Source: Microbacterium psychrotolerans
Lineage (GTDB): Bacteria > Actinomycetota > Actinomycetes > Actinomycetales > Microbacteriaceae
DNA: 64,000 nt
Assembly: GCF_031085295.1 (NCBI RefSeq)
Contig: NZ_JAVFWO010000003.1
Location: forward strand, 186,001-250,000
Reading direction: 5' to 3'
The translations under genes were made by a program, and so were the position numbers. Below the pieces are notes generated by a model that saw only the letters and a list, made by a program, of their open reading frames with translations, did no database searches and was not told the origin of the DNA. Below are positions 17,798 through 26,536 of this stretch, one piece after another. The first letter of the stretch is position 1, and every line of letters begins with the position of its first letter.

Positions 17798-18625
17798 TCA
17801 GAGGAGCGTCGGATCCGGGTCGTCCCACTTCTCGACGCCCTGCACCACCCAGAACGAGAAGAACAGCGCGAGGGCGATCCCCTCGACGATGAGGACGATC
17901 GGGATGCCGGAGCCGTCGGCCTGCGGCAGCAGGATGACGTACGCGATCAGCGTGAGCACGAGTCCCACGGCGATGACCGTATAGAGCACGCGGAACACCG
18001 GAGTCGGCTGCGGACCCCGGCGGGGGAAGGCGTTGCGCACCGCGACCGCCGCGAACAGCGCGAAGAAGGCCGTCGTCGCGACGAAGTGCGCCTGCTGCAG
18101 GAACGCGCTGCGTGCGAACGCCCACGTGAGTCCCGTGACGGCGAGGACGATCACGGCGACCAGCAGCGAAGGCCACACGGCGGTCAGCGAGACCTGACCC
18201 AGGGCGGCGAGCACGAGGGCGACCAGGAGCACGAGGGCGCCCAGCACCAGGTACACGGAGACTCCGTTCGCGGCATCCGCTTCATACTGCGGCGGAAAGC
18301 ACCGCTGCGTGCAGTCGACGACGACGCCGGGCACGGCATCCGGTGACACGGTCGTCGGCACGAGGGCGATGAGGGGTGCGAACAGCGCGGCGGCGTCGAG
18401 GAGCGCACGCTCGGCGCCGCGACCGGACAGTGCGAAGAGCGCGAGGGATACCGCGATCAGCGCTCCGACGAACACGTCGCGGGCGGGCGTGTAGAAGTAG
18501 TCGCTCACCGACGTGAGCCACCCGTAGGTGGTCGCCGCCTGCGCGATCGCGACGAAGATCGCGACGACAGTGCCGGCGATGCCGATCCGCAGGTACCGGT
18601 AGGTGCGCTCGAGCGAGGTCGACAC
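17798..18625 (-). CDS. Polytopic membrane protein, unknown function
   Basis: 275 residues with about eight predicted membrane helices spanning nearly the whole length. One extracytoplasmic loop (about 100-120) carries a CTQRCF pair of cysteines. No family recognised with confidence. It lies between the DUF4012 gene and the LPSTG-protein gene, 23 bp downstream of the latter on the same strand, so the two probably form an operon. Confidence 0.65.
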   Translation of the reverse strand: MSTSLERTYRYLRIGIAGTVVAIFVAIAQAATTYGWLTSVSDYFYTPARDVFVGALIAVSLALFALSGRGAERALLDAAALFAPLIALVPTTVSPDAVPGVVVDCTQRCFPPQYEADAANGVSVYLVLGALVLLVALVLAALGQVSLTAVWPSLLVAVIVLAVTGLTWAFARSAFLQQAHFVATTAFFALFAAVAVRNAFPRRGPQPTPVFRVLYTVIAVGLVLTLIAYVILLPQADGSGIPIVLIVEGIALALFFSFWVVQGVEKWDDPDPTLL

Positions 18626-18648
18626 GGCGGGAGAGCGCGAGCCGCAGG

Positions 18649-19194
18649 TCAGCGCGAGTCGCGTGAGCGGCGCACGGCCGCGACGACCGCGAGCGCGGCG
18701 CCGGCGAGCAGGAGCGCGCCGCCGCCGATCCAGAGGCCGATGGTCTGGCCCTGGTCGAGACCGGTGGAGGGCAGGCCGTCGGCGCCGGTGATGGTGACGG
18801 CCGCGGTGCCGCCCGCGGAAGTCGCCGACACCGCTGCGATGTTGTACGTTCCCGTCGCGTTGGACGGGAGGGTGATGTCGATGGGGGCGAGCGAGCCGTC
18901 CTCGGCCGAGGTCGTCGTGTCGCTGGCCGTGCTGATGGCGAAGCGCACCATGCCGATGCTCGCTTCGGCGCCGTTCTCACCGGTGACGGTGATGGTCACC
19001 GTCTCATCGGACGAGAACGTCTCGGACGCACATGCGAAGACGATGGTGCCGCCCGCCTGCGCCGTCGCCGGGGTGGTCGTGCACGAGCCCGACGGCGGAT
19101 AGATCGTCGACGCGCTCGCCGCCACGGGCGCCGCGATCACGGCTCCGAGTGCGAGCGTCGCGACGAGGGCAGCTCGGGGGAGGAACCGGGGCAT
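18649..19194 (-). CDS. LPXTG-type cell-wall-anchored surface protein
   Basis: 181 residues. Signal peptide with likely cleavage near AASAS (27-29), then an Ig-like all-beta domain (about 38-138) with a Cys pair (C38, C55). The C-terminal sorting signal is LPSTG (141-145), a hydrophobic helix, and RRSRDSR. A sortase would cleave Thr-Gly and link it to peptidoglycan; no sortase gene is in the window. ATG 19194 chosen by signal-peptide fit; ATG 19218 is an alternative, and neither has a clear ribosome-binding site. Flanked by two DUF4012 genes. Confidence 0.82.
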   Translation of the reverse strand: MPRFLPRAALVATLALGAVIAAPVAASASTIYPPSGSCTTTPATAQAGGTIVFACASETFSSDETVTITVTGENGAEASIGMVRFAISTASDTTTSAEDGSLAPIDITLPSNATGTYNIAAVSATSAGGTAAVTITGADGLPSTGLDQGQTIGLWIGGGALLLAGAALAVVAAVRRSRDSR

Positions 19195-19228
19195 AGGTGT
19201 ACTGGCGATGTGGGGCATCGAGAGCAGT

Positions 19229-21019
19229 CTACGAACCTCCGCACACTGCGGCAACCGCGGCGGGCGGTGCGAGCGTCGGGGTCATGGCGGCTTCGAGGGT
19301 CGAGGCGACCGGTGCGGCGGCCCGCGCGACGACCGTGGCGGTCGCCGTCTGGCCGGGCGGGAGGTCGATCGCGAAGCTCAGGACGCGGCGTCCGTCGTGC
19401 GTTCCGCCGCCGAATCCCGAGCCATCGGACATCGTCGCGTCGATCAGCTCGAAGCCCTCGGGCAGGTACAGGTAGCCGATCGTGCGGGTGATCCCGGCGG
19501 GTACGCCGAAGGCGCCGTTGCCGGTGACGTAGGCCGGAAGATTGGCGGCGTCGGCCGGCGCGGTGTTGCCGATTGTGACGGTGAGCACGGCGTCGCCCGT
19601 CGCCCGGCCTGCGGCGTCGAGGGTGCAGCCGTCCCAGGCGAGGGTCGCGGAGGCGTTCTGGTAGAAGTCCATCTTCGAGCCGGTGCCGTCGTTGACGTAG
19701 ACGCCGAAGCGCGCTGCCTCGTCGTCCGATTCGGGCAGGCCGCCGGCGAGTGTGGTGCCGGCCAGGATGCTCTGCTCCTCCTCGTGCGCGCTCCACAGCA
19801 GCAGGCGGTCCTCGTCACCGGCCCGGGTGAGCGCGGCCACGAGTGCGGCGGGGTCGACGTCGCCGCCCGACAGCTTCGCGAACACCGACGCGGCGGCGAC
19901 GGCGAAGAAGGCGTCCTGGTCGGCCGGTCGCGGGTAGCGCGCGTACACCTCGTTGAGCAGCAGCGGCACGGCGGTGTCGGGCGACAGCACGTCGCCGGTG
20001 GGCAGGGTGATCGGTCCGGTGGCTTGAAGTAGGTACGACAGCGCGACGGGGTCGATCGCCATAACGCCGTCGACCTGCTGTCCGCCGTGCTCGCGCGCCC
20101 ACATCTCGCGCGCGAGGGTGGCGCTCACCGTGAAGTCGGGCACCTGGGTCACGTTCTGGATGAATCGCGCGGGGCGATCGCCATAGATGGCGGTGATCTC
20201 CTCGTCGAGCGGCAGCACGGCGTCGTCGTAGCGCTGGTAGTCGCTCGACGATTCCTGTGCGGCGAGACTCAGCGTGCCGCCCTCGGTGTGGATGAGCGCC
20301 ATGGCGCCGGGGATGCCCGCCAGCGAGCGCCATTCTGCGTTGTTCTGGAAGAGCACGAGGTAGTTGCGGGGTCCGTCGGCGCCCAGCATCGACGGGATGA
20401 GCTGTGTGGCCCGAGCGAGCGCGTCGGTGGCGGTCCCTGCCTCGGTCAGGAGCCCGTCGACCTCGTCGACGGCGGTGCGGACGGGGGCGACCAGTGCGGT
20501 GCGGTCGATCGCCGAGATGGATGCCGCGGCCGCTCCGACCCCGTCGGTCGCGGTCTTCGCCGCGCCGCTGATCTGCTGCAGCGGAGCGAGATCGAGGCGC
20601 CCGCCCTGCGGGCGAAGGGCGTCGACCTGGAACGATGCGGCGACCTCGGAGAGCGGTCGCAGCGCGGTGCTCGCCACGCCGTCGAGGGATTCGGCGACGG
20701 TGGCGACGGCCGCGAGCTGGGGGCCGACCCACGGGAGGCCTTCGGCGAGGCTCCACACCGGGTCGGAGGTGAGGGCGTGGGCTGCGCCGGTGTCGGCGGC
20801 GAGCGAGGCGATCGCGTCGCTCGCGGTCGCGGGGTCGGCGAGGCTGTCGCGGACGGCGACGGCCGTCTGCTGAGCGTCGCGCAGGTGGCTGTACGCGAGT
20901 GCACCACGGATGCCGACCCACGCGGCGCCGAGGATCGCGACCAGCAGCACCACGCCGAGGATGACGGCGAAGACGGTGCCACCGATGCGCGCGGAGCGGG
21001 GCAGAGGCGAGTCGGTCAC
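19229..21019 (-). CDS. DUF4012 membrane-anchored extracytoplasmic protein (copy 2)
   Basis: 596 residues. Membrane helix at about 11-33 and a DUF4012 extracytoplasmic region with the same blocks as copy 1: YLVLFQNNAEWRSLAGIPGA, DGVMAIDPVALSYLLQATGP and LPTGDVLSPDTAVPLLLNEV. The C-terminal part is beta-rich. GTG 21019 is the first start before the helix, with GGTGG upstream. It precedes the LPSTG and polytopic-membrane genes on the same strand, 34 bp away, suggesting a three-gene operon. Confidence 0.8.
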   Translation of the reverse strand: MTDSPLPRSARIGGTVFAVILGVVLLVAILGAAWVGIRGALAYSHLRDAQQTAVAVRDSLADPATASDAIASLAADTGAAHALTSDPVWSLAEGLPWVGPQLAAVATVAESLDGVASTALRPLSEVAASFQVDALRPQGGRLDLAPLQQISGAAKTATDGVGAAAASISAIDRTALVAPVRTAVDEVDGLLTEAGTATDALARATQLIPSMLGADGPRNYLVLFQNNAEWRSLAGIPGAMALIHTEGGTLSLAAQESSSDYQRYDDAVLPLDEEITAIYGDRPARFIQNVTQVPDFTVSATLAREMWAREHGGQQVDGVMAIDPVALSYLLQATGPITLPTGDVLSPDTAVPLLLNEVYARYPRPADQDAFFAVAAASVFAKLSGGDVDPAALVAALTRAGDEDRLLLWSAHEEEQSILAGTTLAGGLPESDDEAARFGVYVNDGTGSKMDFYQNASATLAWDGCTLDAAGRATGDAVLTVTIGNTAPADAANLPAYVTGNGAFGVPAGITRTIGYLYLPEGFELIDATMSDGSGFGGGTHDGRRVLSFAIDLPPGQTATATVVARAAAPVASTLEAAMTPTLAPPAAVAAVCGGS

Positions 21020-21136
21020 CGATCCACCATACGATGCGGCGCGCGGCGATCCTGAGCGTGAGACCCGTTGCGAAACGTCCCAGTCGACCGCCGGCAACAT
21101 GCCGAGCGTATGGTGGGGCCGGGGAAAGGGGGCGCG

Positions 21137-21283
21137 ATGGCACGGTCGAGACGACGGCGGCGGTACGACATCGGACACGAGCCGTGGCTGCTGCGCGAGT
21201 ACGGTGGCGCGCCGATGTGGGTCATCTGCCTGGCGGCGGCATTCCTCGTGGCCGTCGGAGTGCTGTGGGCGGTGGTCGGCTGA
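21137..21283 (+). CDS. Small single-pass membrane protein
   Basis: 48 residues: an Arg-rich cytosolic N-terminus (MARSRRRRRYDIGHE) followed by one membrane helix (about 27-47). ATG preceded by AAAGGGGG. Its TGA overlaps the ATG of the next gene, so translation is coupled to the VanZ-family gene. Function unknown. Confidence 0.6.
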   Translation: MARSRRRRRYDIGHEPWLLREYGGAPMWVICLAAAFLVAVGVLWAVVG

Positions 21284-21744
21284 TGACCGATGCGCCTACG
21301 CTCGCGCCCGCGGCCCCGACGACCGCGGCCGTCGCGGCCGTGGATGTCAGACGAGGCCAGAGACGCGGCATCCGCCTGCTCGTCGCTTATGCCGTCGTGC
21401 TGATGCTGATCGCGTTCTGGCCCGTCCCCGTAGATCGGGGTGCATCAGGCTTCCTGCGTTCGATCTCCACCGCCGTGCCCTGGTTGACCTATGACGTGAT
21501 CGAGACGACCGCGAACGTCCTGCTGTTCGTGCCGTTCGGAGTGCTGCTGGCGCTCGCGCTTCCTCTCCAGCGTGGACTGGTGGTGCCGCTGGCGCTCGCC
21601 ACGACCCTGGTGATCGAGTCGGGGCAGGCGCTGTTCCTCGCCGAACGCACGCTGAGTCTGCGTGACGTCGTCGCGAACGTGATCGGCGCGGCCATCGGTC
21701 TCGTGATCGCGATGCTGATCGAACGGCGCAAGACTCCGCGATGA
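21283..21744 (+). CDS. VanZ-family membrane protein
   Basis: 153 residues with four membrane helices. VanZ-like features are ETTANVLLFVPFGVLLAL and ESGQALFLAERTLSLRDVVANVIGAAIG, containing the family's conserved N-hydrophobic-PFG and R-x2-D-V-x-N pattern. VanZ proteins occur in teicoplanin resistance and widely in envelope contexts; resistance should not be assumed from family alone. ATG shares bases with the upstream stop codon. Confidence 0.85.
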   Translation: MTDAPTLAPAAPTTAAVAAVDVRRGQRRGIRLLVAYAVVLMLIAFWPVPVDRGASGFLRSISTAVPWLTYDVIETTANVLLFVPFGVLLALALPLQRGLVVPLALATTLVIESGQALFLAERTLSLRDVVANVIGAAIGLVIAMLIERRKTPR

Positions 21745-21849
21745 CGGATGCCGCGGGACCGCTGTTGACGAGGGGCCTTGACGAGCCCGTCCGGCAGGGC
21801 CACGATATGCGCTAATCGGGGGTTTTCCGGGGATCGGTGGGGGGCCGTG

Positions 21850-23799
21850 ATGCCTGGTCGGGGACGTGTTGCGACGGCTGCGGGCGCCGTGGGCGGCGGC
21901 GCCGCTTCGGTGGTGCTCGTCCCGACGACGGCAGCGTCCGCGGTCGACCGCACCTGTGACGCCGCTGTCGCCCTCGCGGAAGGGGGCGGCGACGACGCAC
22001 TGCGCGTCGCCGCTGAACTGCTCGAGAACCAGGGGTGGAGCGCTGCCCAGATCGCGACGTGTCTGGCGCCGGCGAAGTCGCCGTCGCCGCAGTACACCGA
22101 GATCAGTCTCGGAGACCTCTGGGAGGCGTTCACTGAGAACGTCGAAGTGCTCCTGCCGATCGCCGCCTTCGTCGGGGTGTTCGCTCTGGTGCTGCTGGCG
22201 CTGGGGCGCCTGCTGGCACTCGTACCGGGTCTGCGGAACCCGCGATCATCGCGTGGCTGGCGGATCTTCGCGTGGATCGCGGGGCTCTCGCTGGCTGTGA
22301 TCGTCCCCGCGCTCATCGCGCTGCGTGGCATGTGGGTGATGGCGCAGGGCGGTCCAGCGGGTCGAAGGGACGTCGACGCCGACGGATTCACGTACGGGCA
22401 GTTCATCCACGCTGTGCTGTGGCGGTCGGGCGCGTGGTGGCTGCTGCTGCTGCTGTTGGTGTTGACGGTGGCGACCCTGACGTTCGCGTTCGCTACGCGT
22501 CAGGGCGTCACCATCAAGCTCGAGGGCAAGGACGACGGCAAGAGTCTCGACACCGCCCACGTGATGGCGGCGATGGACGGGATGGCGGGGCGTACCAATC
22601 GCGGGCTCGAGTTCCCGGTCGGTACCGATCTCACCACCGCGGCCAGCGCCGTGACCGAGCTCTCCGACAACAAGTTCGTCGCGACGTTGCAGGTCGGTGT
22701 CAGCGCCATCCTCGGATCGACGCCGTGGCGCGTCACCGTCGAGAACGAAACGGAGAAGGCAGCGTCGGTCACGATCTCCCGGAACGGCGCTCTGATGAAG
22801 GCCAAGCGGATCAAGGTCGGCGACGACCTCGCGGGCGTCACCGAGCTCACGTCTGCAGAGATGCTCGCGGCGCGCATCGCCGGCGAGCTGATCGCGACGT
22901 TGCGATCCAAGTACCGTTCGGAGTTCGATGCCAACCTGTCGGGGGCGACCGACGGCGAGTCGATCGCGCTCCACTACATCGCCAGTAACGCGCTCACCGC
23001 CAGCCGCGAGGCGCGGGGCCGCGGCATCACCATCCTCGCGCGTGCGGTCGAGCTGGATCCGCATAATCGCGCCGCATGGACGACACTCGCGAACTTCGCG
23101 TACCGCGACCCGACGATCCACCGCCCTGACAACCCTCGTCCGCATGTCGAGTACCGCGAGTTCCTCGACAGAGCGATCCTCGACGAGCTGGCGCGCTGCC
23201 GCAACGCGTGGGACGTCGTCTACGAAAGCATCAGCGAGGGTCGAGCGATTCGACGCCACGGCGACGGCGATCTCTCGAAGCTCGAGCGTGCACGCCGCCG
23301 TGTACGGATCTCCCGCATGCGCAACAACGGCCTGCTGATTCGTCTGCTGCAGACGCGGGTGGTCGCCGGGGTCAACGCCAAGGCGGCGGGCGCCGGTATC
23401 GCCGACGGAGCTGCGCAGGATGTATCCGATCGCGAGTACATGCGGCTGCGCCGCGACACCTTCGGTGGCCCGCTGTCGTGGCGTGAACCGCCGAAGACGG
23501 CGATCCGTCGACGCCAGCTGCTGCTTCTCGACGAGTTCCGGTATCAGCCGACGCATCCCGTGACGCTCGAGCCTCCGGACGTGCTCCATCACCCGGCGTT
23601 CCGCGACGAGCTGCGGGCATGGCGCGCGGTCGCGAGGCGCAGCGGAAGTGGCGCATCCGTCGAGGAGGTTCTCATCGAGTGCGAGGACGCCGCGCTCAGT
23701 GCGAGCGGCGACTACTCACACGACCCCGGAGTCGCATACTCCGTCGCCTGCTACCGCGCGCAGCTGTGGAAGGACCGCATGCAAGGGAGGACCCCATGA
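21850..23799 (+). CDS. Large membrane protein of unknown family
   Basis: 649 residues, not recognised. A signal-like N-terminus (to ~32) and short Cys-containing segment precede three membrane helices (about 101-126, 138-160, 194-215). A ~430-residue C-terminal cytosolic region follows. Its first part looks alpha/beta with an ATLQVGVSAILGSTPWRV strand; the second is helical and TPR-like (AVELDPHNRAAWTTLANFAY). The frame ends with charged helices. ATG 21850 with GGTGGGGGG upstream. Coupled to the next gene through an ATGA overlap, so the pair probably acts together. Confidence 0.65.
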   Translation: MPGRGRVATAAGAVGGGAASVVLVPTTAASAVDRTCDAAVALAEGGGDDALRVAAELLENQGWSAAQIATCLAPAKSPSPQYTEISLGDLWEAFTENVEVLLPIAAFVGVFALVLLALGRLLALVPGLRNPRSSRGWRIFAWIAGLSLAVIVPALIALRGMWVMAQGGPAGRRDVDADGFTYGQFIHAVLWRSGAWWLLLLLLVLTVATLTFAFATRQGVTIKLEGKDDGKSLDTAHVMAAMDGMAGRTNRGLEFPVGTDLTTAASAVTELSDNKFVATLQVGVSAILGSTPWRVTVENETEKAASVTISRNGALMKAKRIKVGDDLAGVTELTSAEMLAARIAGELIATLRSKYRSEFDANLSGATDGESIALHYIASNALTASREARGRGITILARAVELDPHNRAAWTTLANFAYRDPTIHRPDNPRPHVEYREFLDRAILDELARCRNAWDVVYESISEGRAIRRHGDGDLSKLERARRRVRISRMRNNGLLIRLLQTRVVAGVNAKAAGAGIADGAAQDVSDREYMRLRRDTFGGPLSWREPPKTAIRRRQLLLLDEFRYQPTHPVTLEPPDVLHHPAFRDELRAWRAVARRSGSGASVEEVLIECEDAALSASGDYSHDPGVAYSVACYRAQLWKDRMQGRTP

Positions 23800-24236
23800 C
23801 AGCCCCCACCGGCACGAATCAGACGCCCGTTCCGGATCCGACACTGCCGTCAACCGCCGCCGCCGTGCGGGATGCCGCAGCCGGGCTTCCGACCGCGGTC
23901 GCCGGCTTCGCGCTCACGGACGAGAAGCTCCGCGAGGTCGCGACCGCCTACAACGGAATCCTGGCCGCGCTCGGGGACTTCGACGCGCTGCTGCGGGACC
24001 AGGTGAAAGGCGATCCGCTTGCCAAGTCGATCAACGAACTGCTGCCTGTCGCCGCGCTGAGCGAGGGCCTGCGCGAGTGGTTCCCCGTCGACCCGGAGAT
24101 GACGGTGGTGCGCGGCACCGTTCTGGTACCCGCGGGCATGACAGCGAAGAAGGCGGACCCGGCCCCTGAGAAGAAGGCCGAGGAAGAGTCGATGGTCGTG
24201 CTCGTGAAGCGGCTGCTCGGGCACCTCACCGAGTAG
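23796..24236 (+). CDS. Small helical protein coupled to upstream membrane protein
   Basis: 146 residues, cytosolic, not recognised. Residues 1-25 are Thr/Pro-rich and disordered, 25-100 helical. A Lys/Glu segment (KKADPAPEKKAEEE) then precedes a short terminal helix. ATG overlaps the previous stop (ATGA), and GGGAGG lies five bases upstream. The strict coupling implies stoichiometric production with the 649-residue membrane protein. Confidence 0.6.
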   Translation: MTAPTGTNQTPVPDPTLPSTAAAVRDAAAGLPTAVAGFALTDEKLREVATAYNGILAALGDFDALLRDQVKGDPLAKSINELLPVAALSEGLREWFPVDPEMTVVRGTVLVPAGMTAKKADPAPEKKAEEESMVVLVKRLLGHLTE

Positions 24237-24281
24237 CTCTCTCCCCCGTGTCAGCCGTCACCACCCCGCCGGGGCGTGGCG

Positions 24282-24644
24282 TCAGCGGCCGAAGTAGCTG
24301 CGGGCGTCGCGCGTGCTCAAGAGGATCAGCCCGATCAGCGACAGCAGCGAGCCGCCGATCACGGACCACAGGCTGGCGCCGGAGAAGATGCCCAGCACCT
24401 GCAACACGATGGTGATGGCGAAGACGATCATCGCGATCGTGCGGGCGGTGGGGTTGCCGCGCCAGAGGCCGACGCCGACGGCGAGGGTGATGGCGCCGAT
24501 GATGAGGCTGATCCAGCCGAGGATCGCCGGCCAGGTGATGAAGAGACCGGCGATGATCACGAAGATCGACCCGACGATCTGCAGGAAGCCGGAGATCCAG
24601 GCGATGATGGCGACGAGCGTGACGCCGAGCGGGCGCTGAGTCAT
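24282..24644 (-). CDS. Small four-helix membrane protein
   Basis: 120 residues with four membrane helices, opening MTQRPLGVTLVAIIAWISGF. Similar small proteins with an RPLGVT start are widespread in actinobacteria but have no assigned role. ATG with GGAGGA upstream. Transcribed alone, away from the hexamer repeat region. Confidence 0.7.
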   Translation of the reverse strand: MTQRPLGVTLVAIIAWISGFLQIVGSIFVIIAGLFITWPAILGWISLIIGAITLAVGVGLWRGNPTARTIAMIVFAITIVLQVLGIFSGASLWSVIGGSLLSLIGLILLSTRDARSYFGR

Positions 24645-24739
24645 GGGTGAGTCCTCCGTGGCGAGACAGAATTCTGCGGACGGCTCCAACGTAGCGGTCG
24701 TCTGCCGTCGTGCACGCGTTTCACGCTGAGTCGCTCCGT

Positions 24740-24851
24740 CTCGTGCTCGTGCTCGTGCTCGTGCTCGCGCTCGCGCTCGCGCGCGCGCTCGGGCTCGGGC
24801 TCGGACTCGCGCGCTCGCGCTCGGGGTCCTACTCGGACTCGCGCTCGCGCT
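24740..24851. repeat. GC-rich hexamer microsatellite (CTCGTG/CTCGCG)
   Basis: About 110 bp made almost entirely of degenerate CTCGTG, CTCGCG and CTCGGG units: clean at the 5' end, drifting toward 3'. It lies between the four-helix protein gene and the end of the HNH gene. The clean repeats and absence of a gene suggest replication slippage. The complementary strand is purine-rich (CGAGCA/CGAGCG). Confidence 0.8.
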
Positions 24852-24865
24852 GAGGCCTGCTGCGT

Positions 24866-26262
24866 TCAGAATGGTGCGACGGTTTCGTCGCCCGGCACGA
24901 AGACGACGCGCTGCGGAGGATGGTCGAGATAAGGCCGGCCGGCCGGACTGGTCCATTCCAGCGTGCCGCCGGGCAACTGGCGCACCGTCCAGTCGGTCGC
25001 GTGCTTCAACGTGTGATGTCGTTTACACAGGCAGGCGAGGTTGCGGATGTCGGTCGGCCCGCCTCGAGCGTGGTCGTGCGTGTGATCGTCATCGCACAGT
25101 CGCGCCGGCCTTCGGCATCCGGGGAAGCGGCAGTGCGGATCCCGGGCTCTGAGGTACCGCTGCTGCGCCGCCGAGGGTTGGTAGCGGTCGACCGCGAGGA
25201 CCATGCCGGTCACCGGTTCGGTCATCACGCGGTCCCAGCCCGGCGCGTCGCCGGCGAGGCGTCGTGCGGTGGCGGGGTCGACAGGCGCGATGCCGTCGAG
25301 TTCGGCGCCGCCGCTCGTGACGCCGGTCAGCGTCGTGACGGGCACCGTGATCTGCACGGTCGCGCGGATCGCCCCGAGTCCGCCGGGCGCGGCGTCCAGG
25401 GTCGGGTCGATCACCGGAGCGCCGGTGAGGAGCATGTCGGCGACGAGGTCGGCGCGGATCTGGTCCATCGTCCGCTGGTCGTACCAGACCTCTTCTTCTT
25501 CTTCTTCTTCTTCTTCTTCGTCGGGCTCGCTCTCACAGCTGCTGCCGGGCGCACCTGAGGTCGCAGCATCCGTCGCCTCGCCCGTCGTTCGCACCTCGTG
25601 GCGCCGGGCGGCGTCGACCCGTTTGATGAGCTTGGCCTGCTGCGTGGTGCGGTCGATGATGCCGTGGGCCAGCGCTGTCGGCAGCAGCTGGTTCAGGAGC
25701 GACATCCCGTCGTCGAGGTCGGTCACCCAGATGCGGCGGCCCTGCACCGCGAGATCGTGGCGCTCTTGAAGGGTGAGCGGGTTGCGGATGTCTGCCTGCT
25801 GCCGGGCGTAGGCACGGGTGCGTGCGGCCGTGGTCGTCTCGGCATACTCCAGAACCGCCTGTTCGAACTCCGCCCGTGCCGCCGGCTCGTCGATGGCGCC
25901 GCCGCAGTCGAGGATCGCGCTGACGTGGCCCCGCGAGATGCGCCCGTCTTCGAGGGCGGCCACGGTGGCCTCGAACGACGTCGTGAGTCGATGAGCGTCC
26001 CACATGTGCGACTGCATCGTGCGGTCGTTGACCTTCACGGCGAGTCCGAGCTCGGCCGCCAGCGCGCGGAGGGGCATGTCGCGCTCCTTCGAGCGTGTCG
26101 ACGAGATGCGCGCCTGCTGCGTCTCAGCCAGGGCGAACGCGTCGGCCAGGAGACGCAGCTTGCGGGCGTGGAGAGCAGCCTCTTCGGCGTGAATGCGGGC
26201 AGCTCCGCAGCGAAGTCTCCGGCGCGCTGCGCCTCGACCTCGTCGCGTTCCGCGTCGTCCAC
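24866..26262 (-). pseudogene. DUF222/HNH endonuclease gene with apparent frameshift
   Basis: From 26077 down, an open frame of 403 residues covers most of a DUF222-HNH protein, a family abundant in Microbacteriaceae. The HNH site shows CRFPGC, DDDHTHDHARGG, NLACLCKRHHTLKH. Upstream the frame stays meaningful (EEAALHARKLRLLADAF...) but has no start. A different frame from GTG 26262, behind GGAAGG, encodes the matching N-terminus ending FAAELPAFTPK. One extra base near 26183 would join them as PKEAALHARK. So either a single-base deletion or a sequencing error; an ATG restart at 26077 is less likely. Confidence 0.65.
25490..25519 (-). repeat. GAA trinucleotide tract encoding ten glutamates
   Basis: Nine GAA codons and one GAG in a row (read on the minus strand) encode a poly-Glu run inside the HNH protein, between DUF222 and HNH parts. 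GAA is the minor Glu codon in this genome, so the run reflects repeat expansion. Slippage would change length in steps of one residue without shifting frame. Confidence 0.9.
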
Positions 26263-26536
26263 GATGTGCCCTTCCGCCGCGCCATGCGCGACCGTTCCCG
26301 AACGGGATGATTCGACCGGACCGCGGGGCACAACGCGGTCAGATCTCGGCGGAAGAACCGGATGCCGGTGTCCTTCGCTAGATCCATCATGGCGGGGGCC
26401 TCCGACATTGCGGCGGCCGCCCCGCTTCGGGCCGACACAGCCTGGGCGCGTGCCAAACGACGCCCTTGTGCCGGATCCGGCCGCCCCCGTGTCAGCGGGG
26501 ACCGCAAGAGGACGACGTGGCGGTAGGCCGCCCCGG

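Noticed and set aside
21283..21744. Glycopeptide resistance from the VanZ-family gene
   Set aside because: VanZ-fold proteins are widespread in envelope contexts and no other van gene is present.
26170..26200. Programmed ribosomal frameshift in the HNH gene
   Set aside because: No slippery heptamer or downstream pseudoknot recognised; a one-base deletion explains it more simply.
26263..26536. Gap between the HNH gene and fcl
   Set aside because: Checked for a small gene or RNA; only incidental GC-rich frames, nothing supportable.
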